From Rapana venosa (taxonomy: Eukaryota; Mollusca; Gastropoda; Neogastropoda; Muricidae), in contig CM054165.1 of assembly GCA_028751875.1 (NCBI GenBank), positions 26,475,611 to 26,539,610 on the forward strand: a stretch of DNA of 64,000 nt, written 5' to 3'. Of this stretch, positions 1-13,845 are shown piece by piece (positions within the stretch are counted from its first letter, which is position 1; every line of letters begins with the position of its first letter). A model generated the notes under the pieces. It ran no database searches. It saw nothing but the letters and a program-made list of their open reading frames with translations, and was not told where the DNA came from. Made by a program: the position numbers and the translations under genes.

Positions 1-282
1 CATCTAGTCCCTGTGTGTACGCAGTTTTGTCATCCGTTCCCAGCGGCACACAATGGCCTACACCTCCGAAAAGCGGAATGGGTTTTAAAACGTGTGCGCA
101 AGATGTTCAGCGTGCGTTCGCACACGGGGCCTCGGTTTATTGTCTCATCCGAAGGACTTTGGGGGAGAGTGGAGTCTGCACTGATGTTAACTCCAGGGGA
201 AGATATCCCCTTGAACAGGAATCGAACCCGGGTTGTCAGATTGCGAGCGCAATGTTCTAACCACTAGGCTATCCCGGCCTAT
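1..282 (-). mobile_element. tRNA-derived SINE family A, nearly full copy at the window edge
   Basis: Minus strand 5' end GCCGGGATAGCCTAGTGGTT and the B-box GGGTTCGATTCC form a tRNA-like Pol III promoter. Then TGGAGTTAACATCAGTGCAG, the core GATGAGACAATAAACCGAGG, and AGGCCATTGTGTGCCGCTGG. The window starts at its 3' end. Confidence 0.88.
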
Positions 283-287
283 GGATG

Positions 288-367
<80 letters not shown>

Positions 368-389
368 TGTGTGTGTGTGTGTGTGTGTG

Positions 390-1790
390 GTGGTCTCCTC
401 TTGTCTACTCTACTCCACTCTGCTCTTCTCTGCTCTACTCTGCTCTACTATACTATACTCTGCTCTCTCTCCCTCTCCCCTCCCTCCCCTCCTCTCCCTC
501 CTCATCTCCTCCATCCTCCTTCCACTCCACTCACTCCACTCTACTCTACTCCACTCCATCTCCCCTCCACTCCACTTCCCTCCACTCCACTCCCCTCCAC
601 TCCACTCCACTCTCACTCCACTCTACTTACTCACTCCCCCCCACTTCCTACTCCACCCACTCCACTCCACCCCACTCCCTCCACCCACTCCACTCCACCA
701 CCCACTCCACTCCCCCACTCCACTCCCTCCACTCCCCTACTACTCCACTCTCCTCTACTCCACTCCACTCCACTCTCCTCTCCTCCCTCCACTCTCCCTC
801 CTCCACTCCACTCCACTCCCTCCTCCACTCCACTCTACTCCCCTCTCCCTCCCTCACTCACTCCTCCACTCTCCTCTCCTCCCTCCACTCCCTCCTCACT
901 CCACCTCTCCTCCACTCCACTCTACTCCTCTCCCTCCCTCTACTCCACCCCACTCCCACTCTACTCCCTCCACTCCACTCCCTCTCCACTCCACTCTACT
1001 CCCCTCCTCCACTCTACTCACCCACCCACTCCACCCTTCCCACTCACACCCTCTCCACTCAACTCTATATTTACACTATACTATATATACTTACACTATA
1101 CTACACTATACTATACTACACTATACTATACTATACTATATTATATCTATACTATATATACTTACTAACTATACTACATCATACTATACTATACTATATA
1201 TACTATACTATACTATACTACCTATACTATACTATACTATACTATATATACTATACTATACTATACTATACTATACTACACTTACTATACTATACTTATA
1301 CTATATTTATACTATACTATATTATACTATAACTACATCTACACTATTACTATACTATACTATACTATACTATACTATACTACACTATACTCTACTCTAC
1401 TCTACTCTACTCTACTCTACTCTACTCTACTCTACTCTACTTACTCTATACTCTCCTCTCCTCTCCTCTCCTCTACTCTCCTCTCCTCTCCTCCTCCTCT
1501 CCTCTACTCTCCTCTACTCTACTCTACTCTACTCTATACTCTACTCTACTCTACTCTACTCTACTCTACTCTACTCTACTCTACTCTATACTCTACTCTA
1601 CTCTACTCTACTCCACTCCACTCTCTATTCTACCCTCTATTCTACTCTATTCTACTCTACTCTACTCCACTCCACCCACCCCACCCCACTCCACTCTATA
1701 TTCTACCCTATACTCTACTCTATACTCTACTCTACTCTATACTCTACTCTACTCTACTCTACTCTACTCTACTCTACTCTACTCTACCGT
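390..1790. repeat. Pentanucleotide (CTACT/CCACT, TATAC) satellite
   Basis: 1.4 kb of almost pure pyrimidine-rich pentamer repeat: CCACT-type (520-1060), TATAC-type (1075-1395), then CTACT-type (1385-1785). Preceded by (GTGC)n and (GT)n (284-389). It makes long open frames that are not genes, and abuts the splice acceptor at 1806. Confidence 0.95.
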
Positions 1791-1806
1791 TTTTCCCCCA
1801 AAACAG

Positions 1807-1915
1807 ATGACTGCCCAGCAGTTCAGGAGTTCAGCAGCAACTGCGATTTTGCTGGCGATTCCATCGACTTCGAAGCCAGAGCTTGTGCAACGTCCACGAG
1901 ATGTGCTACGTTTGT
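1807..1915 (+). CDS. Internal exon of a Cys-rich, secreted PLA2-like gene, with an apparent 1-bp frameshift
   Basis: Acceptor CCCCAAAACAG ends at 1806, preceded by a pentanucleotide pyrimidine satellite; donor TGT|GTAAGT at 1916. Two frames look real in succession. From 1809, DCPAVQEFSSNCDFAGDSID, then FEAR. From 1880, one frame off, SLCNVHEMCYVC. The second frame ends in phase 0 and reads straight into the terminal exon at 8854 as CYVCGESLGVGQ. The C-x2-H-E-x-C-Y-x-C pattern resembles the catalytic Cys/His motif of secreted phospholipases A2 (CxxHDxCY), with Glu in place of Asp. A single base appears missing near 1880. Upstream exons lie outside the window. I cannot name the gene. Confidence 0.6.
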
Positions 1916-1927
1916 GTAAGTAATAAT

Positions 1928-1961
<34 letters not shown>

Positions 1962-2398
1962 TGGTGATAATGATGATAATAATTTAATAATTTAAATAAT
2001 AATAATAACGAATATATAATTATAATAGATGAGATATACATAATAATAAAATAAATAATAATAATATAATAATATATGAATTATATAGCGCTGAATCTTG
2101 TTTAAAAAAATCGAAGCGCTTGCACTTTAATCTTTACACGCATGCAACTGCAGCTGGGCTCTTGTCTGTTGGGTGGTGGGGGTGGGGGGGGGAGGGGAGG
2201 GAAAGGAGTGGAGGGAGGGAGTGGAGGGAGGGAGGGGAGGGAGGGGGGAGGGGAGGGAAGTGGGGAGAAAGACAGAGACACGGATAGCATGGGTGGGTGG
2301 GTGGGTAGGAGGGGGTGGGAGAGGGGATAGAGAGTGAGATACAGACAGCTGGGTGGGTGGAGGTGGGATAGGTATTTATTTTTATTTATTTATTTTAT

Positions 2399-4095
<1,697 letters not shown>

Positions 4096-4515
4096 CTCTT
4101 GCCTGCATCTTAGCGTCTAAAAAGTGCACCTACATACGTACGTATGTCTGTTTATCAGAAAACGTTGTATCTATTTCTAGGTGCTAGCCTTCAAGTGTAT
4201 TAAAAGATTGTGAAGCACTGCGCAAGCCACGCGTCTTGCCATTCAAACGCTTCTTAAAAAAATAAAAGAAAAAAATCATCGTTAAAACGAGCAAGAAATT
4301 ACAGAACGTGAAAAAATCAAAATCTCAAAATCCAGACATGTACATCAAAGTTTACAATCACAAAACATTGGGAACACGTGATAACATAAAACTTACAAGG
4401 AAAAAAATAAGCAAACGAACAAAAACTTTAGCACAAGTTGAACAATGGTGTACATTTTTTTTTAATACCAAGCAACAAAAATTAAGACAAACTAAAGCAA
4501 AACACAAAAAAACAT

Positions 4516-4547
<32 letters not shown>

Positions 4548-5040
4548 CACACACACACACAAAATGCGTCAATGGCACAATCTTAGAAAGAAAGTAATGT
4601 TCCTATACGCTGTTTAAGCGAATGCACTAACACACAAGGAAACAAGAGAAGGCAGTATCAGATTCAAACTTTTGAAAAAGAAAATCGATATTGCCGGGAG
4701 AATTATTTGTGATTACAAAGCAAACCAGAAGATCGCTAGCTGTTCGGAAAGTTGAGTCAGTACGCCGTCACCTTTACAGCCCACAACAACAAAAAACCCA
4801 AGCAAACAAAGAAATCAACAACAAGAATCTCAGTTTACAACAAAGCCAGAATCACCCGCAACCATTACCATCTCGCCATTACCGCCACAACCATACTACT
4901 ACCATCACCGCCACCATCACTGTTACAACCTCCATTGTCACAACAACAACAACAACAACAACAACAACAGCAACCTACAATACGTGCTTAGTTTGATCCG
5001 CTTCCTAACAGACGTCATTGGCTTGTGTGTGCTATTTTAT

Positions 5041-6825
5041 ACATATAATAATAATAATAATAATAAATGAAATTTGTATAGCGCTATATCTTGCAAAGAC
5101 AAACCAGAGCGCTTGCATTCAATATATTCTTACAGAGTCATGCAGCCAATAACTATCAAAAGCTTAAACAAAATTCAAACACACACACACACACACACAC
5201 ACACAGGTTGTAGGCTTTGGCAGGGTAATGGGATTTGGGCTGTTGAAGGCAGGGGCAGTTTTGAGATGAAAGAGGGAAAAAGTTAGGTTTGAAACAAATA
5301 TGTCTTGAGGCTGGATTTATATGTGTCATATGTAGGCCTCTGTCGAAGAGAGAAAGGAAGGTTGTTCCAGATGGATGGACCAGAAATAGAGAAAGAGCGA
5401 CGACCAACGGTAGACTGGTTGAATCTAGGTATTCGTAAGCACAAGGTATCTGCAGCAGAGCGGAGGGAACGAGGAGGAGTGTACAGGTGAAGACATTCAC
5501 AGAGGTAGGAGGGTGCTGTTTGGTGGAGACATTTGTAACAGAGGGTACTGATCTTATAGTTTACTCTCTGTGGCACAGGCAACCAGTGGAGAGATCGCAA
5601 GAGAGGAGTAATGTGTTCAGATTTTTTCTTTCTGAGGACTAGGCGAGCTGCAGAGTTTTGTATACGTTGAAGGGAGTGGATAGATGTTGCTGGCAGACCA
5701 GCTAAAAGAGAATTGCAATAGTCCAGACGTGAGAGAATGAGAGACCCAACAAGTTTGGATGTTGCATCAGTGGACAGGTACTTTCGAATTGCACTGATAC
5801 GCCGTAATTGATAGTAGCACGACTGGCAGGTCTGGGTGATGAATTTTTGCATAGAGAGTGTGTTGTCGATAACAACTCCTAGATACTTCACAGCAGTGGA
5901 CAGAGGGACCGATGTATTGCCGAGTTCTATTGAAGCTGTTGTGATGGAAGAGAGTTTGTGTTGGTCCCTACAAGCATGGCTTCGGTTTTATCTGCGTTTA
6001 ACTGTAACTTGTTTTGTATCATCCAGTTTTGGATATCTTGCAAGCAGTAGGCCACATTTGTCAAGAGAGAAGGCAGATTTTCAGGTGTAACACTACTTTG
6101 AATCTGAGAGTCATCTGCATAAAAGTGATGGTTGATATGATGACGGTTTATTATATGTGATAGTGGAGCAGTATAGAGAGTGAAAAGAACAGGGCCGAGA
6201 ACTGATCCCTGCGGGACACCACATTCCAGTTTGGCAGGTATTGACTGTATCTTGTTTACTGCGACTGTCTGGAATCGGTCAGTGAGGTATGAACTGAACC
6301 AGGAGAGGGCTGTGCCAGTGACACCGAATGTTTTTTTGAAGACGGGAGAGAAGAATTGAATGGTCAATAGTTCGAAGGCAGCAGATAAGTCGAGTAGAGT
6401 GAGAAGGGAGATTTTCCTCGAGTCAGAAGCAAGTAGAAGTGTATTTAGGGTATGGACTAGGGTAGTTTCAGTGCTATGGTTGACGCGATAGGCAGACTGA
6501 AACTCAGGAAGAAGACTGTTGGAGAGAAGGTGGTTATTGAGCTGTTTTAGAACTACTTTTTCAAGGACTTTAGAGATGAAAGGTAGGTTGGAAACAGGTC
6601 TATAATTCTTCAGAATGTTAGGGTCAAGGTCATGCTTTTTGAGTAGAGGTGTAACTATTGCAGTTTTGAGAGATGATGGAACATTTCCTGAAACAAGAGA
6701 TGAGTTCACTATTTTCGTGATAGCGGGTATAAGTTGTGGTAGGCACTGTACAAAAAGAAAAGCAGGTATGGGATCGAGGTCGCATGATTTTATAGTCATT
6801 TCTTTCAGAATTGTCGTAATTTCTT
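5041..6825 (-). mobile_element. Decayed CR1/L2-type LINE (reverse transcriptase)
   Basis: The minus strand gives two frames. 6799-5927 carries LLKKHDLDPNILKNYRPVSN, GVPQGSVLGPVLFTLY and the FYADD catalytic box. 5891-5283 carries [34 protein letters not shown] and SIWNNLPFSLRQR. A frameshift lies in the DLSAAF block and a second interruption near 5900. The 5' part is missing. The 3' UTR (5041-5160) has the GCGCTATACAAATTTCATT tail plus (ATT)n repeated elsewhere in this window. Not active. Confidence 0.9.
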
Positions 6826-7040
6826 TCCCATAACCTATAAGGTCGTAGGGGAGCGAGGCGTCAGAGACCTCACTTCTCTAGGGCCAGCATATTGAGGGCG
6901 GCGCCCATCTCCTCTTCCTCGCTGCTTTACCTTCCCTGACCCTAAAGAGGGCAGGTACCCATTTACAGCTGGGGGAACTGGCGGAACTGTACTGAAGCCA
7001 AGGCGCGCAAACAGTCACCCATCCAACATCCAACACCCAT
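6826..7040 (-). mobile_element. tRNA/5S-hybrid SINE, head missing
   Basis: Body and tail present; the 5' part ends at GGATGGGTGACTG, replaced by ATCC repeats. It abuts the decayed CR1/L2 LINE at 6825. Confidence 0.83.
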
Positions 7041-7488
7041 CCATTTTATACATATATATCTTTATATCTTCATCACAGCATCCATGTAAACCACAGTGCA
7101 AAGCTAGCACAGCGAAAAAACTTTCTTATGGGAAGTAACTGTGGAAAACAAAATTTATACCTTTTTTTTCTCCAAAGGTAGTATAACGAAAACACGTTTC
7201 ATTTTTATATAATCAAATAAGGGACACTTACCATTTGAAGGAGTTGTGATAATTTCCACCCAAAAATAGCATGTACATTGTTAAATAGCTGTTTAAACTT
7301 TTCAGAAAATTATAGTTTGTATCTACAAAAGTTGCTCTCCTTGTTTTGTTTGTTTTGGGGTTTTTTTGTTTTTTAATTCACTTGTTTAAAGTAAAGTCTT
7401 TGTTCTCGTTTTGGTTCGATTTTTGTCCTTGATGTGTGTGTGTGTGTCTTCAATTTTACGTCTGTTCACTTAAAGTGATATTAGACGA

Positions 7489-7569
<81 letters not shown>

Positions 7570-8139
7570 GGGGGGAGGGAAAGAGAAGAGAGGGGTTAAG
7601 GTTAACTGTTTTTGGAATGTACCCACCTTCCTCTACAGAAACCCAGTTTGTCAGATTTTTATCAATATAAACTACTGCCTTTACACAATCTCCATCACTT
7701 GAAAATCATGTTCTTAAACCTACAACTCTGGCGACAGTAAATTTTTATTGGGGGAGAGGGGGGAGGAAAAAACTGCTCATGGGGTAATTCACCAAGGGAG
7801 ATGATTTCTAAAAGATAAGTTCTCAAAGGGAGGTCACAGCAAGAAAATAAAGTATTGAGTCAAACAGCTGTCTGTAATCAATGTGTCCATAATTATTGTT
7901 ATCAACATTTCGTTCCTTTGGTGGCGGTGGTGGTGGTGGCTAGGGTAATGCTGATTTGTATGTGTTTTTTATATTGTGATAGGTGTGTCCTTATATTCGG
8001 ATACTGTGTTGTGGTATTTTTTGCCATGATGTTATGTTTACATGTTGACTGTTTTTAATGTATGGCTTGTAACCTACCAAAATTTCTCTGTGTCTTGAGA
8101 TAATAAAGTTTTTTAATTGAATTGAACTGAATTGAAAAG

Positions 8140-8201
8140 GCAAGGTCTCTGACACCTCGCTCCTCAATAACCACATAGGATATGGAAACACCTTTACCTT
8201 T
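8140..8201 (+). mobile_element. tRNA/5S-hybrid SINE, 3' end only
   Basis: Carries GTCTCTGACACCTCGCTCC and the terminal (CCTTTA)n tail in plus orientation; 5'-truncated. It defines the family tail as (TTTACC)n. Confidence 0.65.
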
Positions 8202-8204
8202 ACC

Positions 8205-8537
8205 TATTTAACTAGCGCAAATAAAGTACCAGAGTCCAAAAAAATTCCCGTTTTCACCATTTTTAACTCATTTCTTCTTCTGCCCACACAGGGAGAGGGT
8301 CTGGGTGAAAGACAGTCTCAATGAATGTTAAAGTAATTTGTGGTATCATTATCATTAGCCATTACACCCAGCAGCAACAAAGCGCTTCCACTCCTGCCTA
8401 TTCTGGGCCAACCTAGTCACTGAAATTTGTGGTATGATCTAGCGAAATTACTCAAGTACCAGGTCCAAAAAAATGTACAATGTTCCCCATGTTTTAACTC
8501 ATTTTTCTCTACTACTGTCTGCAGCTTTACAAATTCC

Positions 8538-8568
<31 letters not shown>

Positions 8569-8890
8569 TACTTGCAACAGGGAGAGAGCCTGGGTGTAAG
8601 ACAAGTCTCAATGAATGTTAAAGCATTGTGTGGTATGGTCTAGCAAAATTACTCAAAGTACCAGGTCCAAAAGAAAATATGTACGATTTTCACCATGTTT
8701 TAACTAATTTTTGTCTAGGTCAAAAAATGTACAATGTTCCCCATGTTTTAACTCATTTTTGTCTAGGTCAAAAAATGTACAATGTTCCCCATGTTTTAAC
8801 TCATTTTTGTCTAGGTCAAAAAATGTACGATTTTCACTCATTTTTGTCTACAGGGAGAAAGCCTGGGCGTGGGCCAGTCTCAGTGTGACT
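8205..8890 (+). repeat. Triplicated 3' intron/exon junction of the PLA2-like gene
   Basis: Three successive units carry 'ACTCAAGTACCAGGTCCAAA ... TTTTAACTCATTTTT ... CAG|GGAGAGNGNCTGGGTG'. Exon-like starts are at 8292, 8581 and the real one at 8854. The first two continue AAGACAGTCTCAATGAATG and lose the frame. Unit 1 is followed by a 77-bp LINE; unit 2 holds an (ATT)n insert; unit 3 contains a 48-bp tandem repeat (8713-8857). Confidence 0.8.
8347..8423 (-). mobile_element. Tiny (77-bp) RTE-like LINE insertion
   Basis: The minus strand matches the 3' end of the 35720-36053 element (ACTAGGTTGGCCCAGAATAG ... TTTGTTGCTGCTGGGTGTAA). It is flanked by AATTTGTGGTAT at 8335-8346 and 8424-8435, an exact 12-bp target-site duplication. 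Confidence 0.85.
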
Positions 8891-9054
8891 TCATCTACCG
8901 GGCAGCGTCCACCATGCTGTGCAGGCAGGATGACCAGTGTGTGCGGGAGGCACAAATCTTCCTGAACACCATGAAGCTGAAACATCGCTTCGTGCCCTAC
9001 TCCCAGCCCATCTGTCGCTCTCGCTGCGCTGCCGAGTTCCTCAGTATCGTGTAG
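8854..9054 (+). CDS. Terminal exon of the Cys-rich PLA2-like gene
   Basis: Acceptor TTTTTGTCTACAG precedes GGA. The frame is phase 0, matching the donor at 1915, and runs 66 codons to TAG (9052-9054). It encodes GESLGVGQSQCDFIYRAAST, six Cys in all (..CDF, MLC, DQC, PIC, SRC) and ends EFLSIV. High GC and normal codon use contrast with the AT-rich flanks. The Cys-rich layout fits an extracellular, disulphide-bonded protein; enzyme activity is not claimed. Confidence 0.75.
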   Translation, partial: GESLGVGQSQCDFIYRAASTMLCRQDDQCVREAQIFLNTMKLKHRFVPYSQPICRSRCAAEFLSIV

Positions 9055-9120
9055 AAAGAGTTAAACCTGGCCAGCCACTTTGTACCAAAAATAATAAAGA
9101 AGGAAAGCAGCTCCTAAGTG
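9055..9120 (+). terminator. Proximal poly(A) signal of the PLA2-like gene
   Basis: AATAAA at 9093-9098, 39 bp after the stop codon. Transcripts could also run further: the next kilobases lack interspersed repeats and contain more hexamers, for example near 16588. Confidence 0.4.
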
Positions 9121-10863
9121 GGGCGCGACGTGTCCTGAATGGGTTAAGAGTTGGTCTGGGCAGGATTGGGTTAATGTGGTTTTGTTATTCACACACAAAA
9201 CAAAAAAATATATATGTGAGAGAAGCTTGAGTCTTTTTTTTTTTAATGTGCGAAATATTGTGTGTACTCAAGTTTGATGATCAGTAAATAGCTTCTTGAA
9301 ACAAAGGGAGAAGGATCTTTTTTTTTTTTTTAATTGAGGAGTGTGGTCTTAGCTTTTTTGGAATTTGTCTCCTGATGTATGTTTACAAAGGCAATGTTAA
9401 AATTATTGGGACCAAGACCATGATTATGTCATTACTTCTTACCCAAGAATTAACATATGGCTCCCCACAAAAGGTTTGTATGACTTTTGACCATTGTATC
9501 ATTACCTGTGTGTGTGTAATGAACCATTGCCTGTTTTGATACATTTCCTTATGCCTGTTTCCGCAGATGTATAAGAATGTGAGAGCTTTTTCTTTCTTTC
9601 TTTTTTTCTTTTTTAGATCTATCTTTTGTAGAATGAGTGAAGCTCTTTGATTTTCTCCTTCTTTGTTTAAATTTTTTTCTGATTGTCTCCCTTCCCATCT
9701 GTCAGCAGATAATAGTACGAACCCTTCTGTGTAATTTCAGTGAAAGTTCTTTTCTGGTAATCATGTACATGTAGAAAATTCATAGAAAATTACATAGAAT
9801 GTTAATCATAGTCTCTCCGTGTGAATTTATAACCTCTCCAAATGTCAGGCAGATTTCCATGTGTTTCATTTCTTTAAAAACAATTTCGAATGTGGTTGAG
9901 TGAAGAATTTAAATGTAAGGACACACTTTTTTTATCAGGTTGGAACATCCTGGTCACAAAATAGGAAAATAATCCTTTTTGGGTAAAACAAAACCAAAAT
10001 CAAATATCGACAATATATGATTATGAGCATCAGCTCATTTCATTTTCTGTGGTGTTAAAAAAAAAAAAGCTTAGGAAGTGTTATATATATCCCGGTCAGA
10101 TTCAGAAATTAGCTATTGTCAAGCACTTGTTTATTACACTTTATTAGGTATTTACTTACAACTTTCTGTGGTTGTCTGTTATTCGTGACTAATTCAGAAC
10201 CCTTGTGTGTTAACTCTCAGCTCCATTTATTTCATGAAAATTTTCTGATCATCATTTTCAAAAGGAATTTTTCCGAATTAGTGTGGATTATTAATTCATG
10301 TACGCGTGTGTGTGTGTGTGTGTGCTTCTTTGTTTGTTCAAGCTGTGTTTGTTTGCTTTTGGTTTGTTTGCAGTGGTTTGGGGGAAGGGGTGGGGGGGGG
10401 GGGGGGGGTGATAAGAGGAAATCAGTGACTAGTGGAATAGAAGTAGGTCAGACCCCCCCCCCCTCTTTTTTTTCTTTTTTTTTTAGCAGTTCGAAAAAAA
10501 TTTGTCTTGAATCTGACAAAAACGTTCAGAAATATATTCACTTATTTATCTATTCATGTATTGATATGTTAATTATTTTGTTGTTATTTGACTCACTATT
10601 TCTTAATCTATTATCTTTTTTTTTTCAACTGGTTTATTTGCCAACTCACCTATCTGTGTATTTGTTAGCTATCCACCTATCAATCCCTGTCTCCTTTTTC
10701 TTTATTCATGTATTTACTTTTTTATATTATTATTCGTTTGTTTATCTATTTATTGTTTAATTCTATCCTGTTTATCTATCTATCAGTCTACCTATCTATC
10801 TAAATAACTATCTATCTATCTATCTGGATGTCTCTCTCTCTCTTTATCTGTCTATCTACCTAC

Positions 10864-10899
<36 letters not shown>

Positions 10900-12299
10900 T
10901 TAACTATCCTTAAACTCCAGCCACGTTTAGTGATCAGTTTGTGCCTTGTTTAGTTGTTTCTGCCAAGAAAACAAAATGGCATGGCTGTTTGGTTTGTTGG
11001 TTGTTTGTTTGTTTTTCTCCTGTTCAATGTAAAAAAAAATATCAAGCACTACCTTTCCTGTTGATGAAATCCCGGTCTGTTGTTATAAGGAGCAATTTTC
11101 AGACGGTACTTCAACTTGGTGATAAGATTTAAACAGTATTGGTCCTTTGATTCTTTGTGTCTTTTCTTTTCTTTTTTTTTTTTGTTTCTTTTGGGGGTTT
11201 TTGTTTGCTTGCTTTTTGTTTTGTTCTTGGGGACACTTTTCTGTTGTCTTTGTTGCTTTTTTTATTTGTTAGTTTGGGTTTTTTTTTTTTTTTTGTTTAG
11301 TTTGGTTGGTTTTTTGGGTTGGGGGGGGGGGGGGGGTGTTGTTTGGAGTTTTTTGGTTTTAATTTTGTTTTCTTTGTGAGGGAGGGGGGATATCCTGCCT
11401 TTTTTTAAGCTTTGTTTTATTACTTTTCTGAGGGGGTTTTTCTCTTTTTTGAGAAAGGAGGTCTTTACGTTTTGGTCTGTGTTTAATTTTTTTTTTATAA
11501 AGTGATTTTTATCAGATTTTCTTCAATGTTCGTGTCAACGCTGTTTGCTCGTTGCTTAAGAAAATTATTTCCTCGTTATGCCCACAATAACTGAAAGGTA
11601 TTGACATTCTGTTTTCATTTTCGCCTTTCACATCTACAGTGGCGAACTAGCTTGAAGTTTCTCTCTTCTGAGAACCACGGATCAATTATTATCATTAGTC
11701 CAGATTTGATATTGATTCAGGATTGCACCTTGCGAGGCAGAAATAATCTAAGTAAATAACGTCAGTTATGATAGTAATAACGATGATACTGATGATGATG
11801 ATACTACGACTACTACTACTACTACTACTACACTCTGCTTCTGCTTCTACTTTTACTACTAGCACCACTACCACAACTACAACTACAACAACAATAACAA
11901 CTACTACTAATGATAATAATAATGAAAATTAAGTTTATATTAATAATAACAGCAGTGGTAAAAAAAATAACAACGATGATGAAGATAATGAACAAATGAT
12001 AAATCTATTTATAGATAATAAATAATAAGATTGATAATAATAGAATACAGGTAGATAGATAGATAGAGTAGACAGATAGTTAGATAGATTAATTAATTAA
12101 TGAACAACTAAATCAATAGATAAATGTCACAAAGAGTTTCACAGGAGCAGATATGAAAACGAGTGGGTGACAAAATGTTACAAAAACAATTAATCTGTCA
12201 TAGTTTGAGCTGTATTGGTAATAGGAGCATGACAACTTGTCTGCCATCTTTGAATTTAGCTATGAGTCTTCAAACGGACGTTATGGACATAGGCTTACT

Positions 12300-12850
12300 C
12301 ATTGAATGTGTTGTCAATATGGTTACGTAACATCTTACGCCCTCTTAAAACCCTTTATTATGGAAATCCGTAATGGGAGACAAAGGCATAATACACAATA
12401 TCACAATATCCGTCTTATATCACCTTTGTGCAAAAGACATTAAATAAAAGAATCACTCGTTTATATATTATACATATGATGCCTTATTAAAACCCTTTAT
12501 TATGGTAGTTTGTATCAAGAGACAAACATATGTTGCACAATATAACAACATCCGTCTTATATCATCTTAGACGTTAACTAAAAGATATATTTATTTATAT
12601 ATCACACAAATGTTGATTTGAAGGACTGAATTCATCATGTGAGACAATACAGGGGTGTGTTTGTAAAAGATTGAATCAAATTATTATGTCAATCAAGAAT
12701 GATATACAATATGTTAACGTTATAAGGGATTGAACCCATCATGTCATTCATCATTATTGTTTGTTATCGAAGATTGAACCAATCATGCCACACACTGTTG
12801 TTGTGTAAGAAAAGATTGAATTAATCATGTCATACAATATCATTGGGCTA
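12300..12850. repeat. Degenerate repeats in AT-rich region
   Basis: A segment with AAACCCTTTATTATGG and ATCCGTCTTATATCA is present twice (12340-12435, 12480-12570). It is followed by five diverged units around GGATTGAACCCATCATGTCA (12610-12830). Confidence 0.65.
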
Positions 12851-13499
12851 TGAAGAATGGCCATATGGAAACAATAAACACTGTGGGTTGTTGTTTGTTT
12901 TCTTTTGACATAACAAACGGTAAAGCGAACTGCGATTATTATGTTAACAACATTACTAAGAAAACCCATTATTCTATGAAGATTGGAGTCGAACAATCCA
13001 GGGTTGTTATGTATAAAGAATTTGTTTGAATTGATAAGTTTATAGAACTACGTTTGCTGATATTAATCAAAGCAGAACTAAATGATTTATTTGGTCATTA
13101 TGGGTGGGGAAATACCAGTTATCTTTTCTCTCTTTTTTCCCCCTCATACACAAAAGTGTGCAAAATTATATATGAGATTCTAGGGTTTGCTTTTTTGATG
13201 AATTATGTAAACATATATTATATGACACCATCTTAGTTTATTGTTGTGGATTATGTATACAAGGCCCCAATGATATTTGGTGCACTTGTTCACTTACAGC
13301 AATGTTGTGTTTATTTCTGTCCCATATATATGTGTTTTTCTTTTTTTTTTCTTTCTTTCAGTCTGTTTTTCCTTTCGTCGTTTCTTCTTTCTTTCTTTTT
13401 TCTTATTCCTCTGCTTTTTCGTCTTATGTTGAAATCATCTCTTTTATTCAGGTTTACTCTGGACGGACAATTTCGGGTCGTTTGGTGGGCTTTTTACAG

Positions 13500-13845
13500 A
13501 GGACAAATCTGCCATGTACTTCTGAAATTTTTTGTTCATTTTTTTTTTTAAAGTAGAAATCCGCCATGTACCTATTAAATTTCCTGCTTTAAAAAGTATA
13601 GGCTAAATCTGCTATGTACTTATCAAATTCCCTGCTTTAAAAAAGTATAAATCTGCCATGTATTTACCAAATTTCCTGCTTAAAAAAAATCAGAATTCTG
13701 CCATATACTTATTAAATTTCGTGCTTTAAAAAAAAGTAAAAGTTTGCCATATATTTACCAAAGTTCCTACTTTAAAAAAAGTAGAAATGTTCCATGTACT
13801 TATTAAATTTCCTGCTCAAAAAGCAGAAATCTGCCAGTTATTAAT
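13500..13845. repeat. Degenerate 43-bp tandem repeat
   Basis: About seven units of 'AAATCTGCCATGTACTTATT ... AAATTTCCTGCTTTAAAAAA'. AT-rich, no frame. It lies within the 9-kb stretch that follows the PLA2-like gene. Confidence 0.8.

Noticed and set aside
233..1919. Open frames of 311-544 codons on the plus strand
   Set aside because: Produced by pentanucleotide and (GTGC)n repeats in all frames; only the last about 35 codons belong to a plausible exon.
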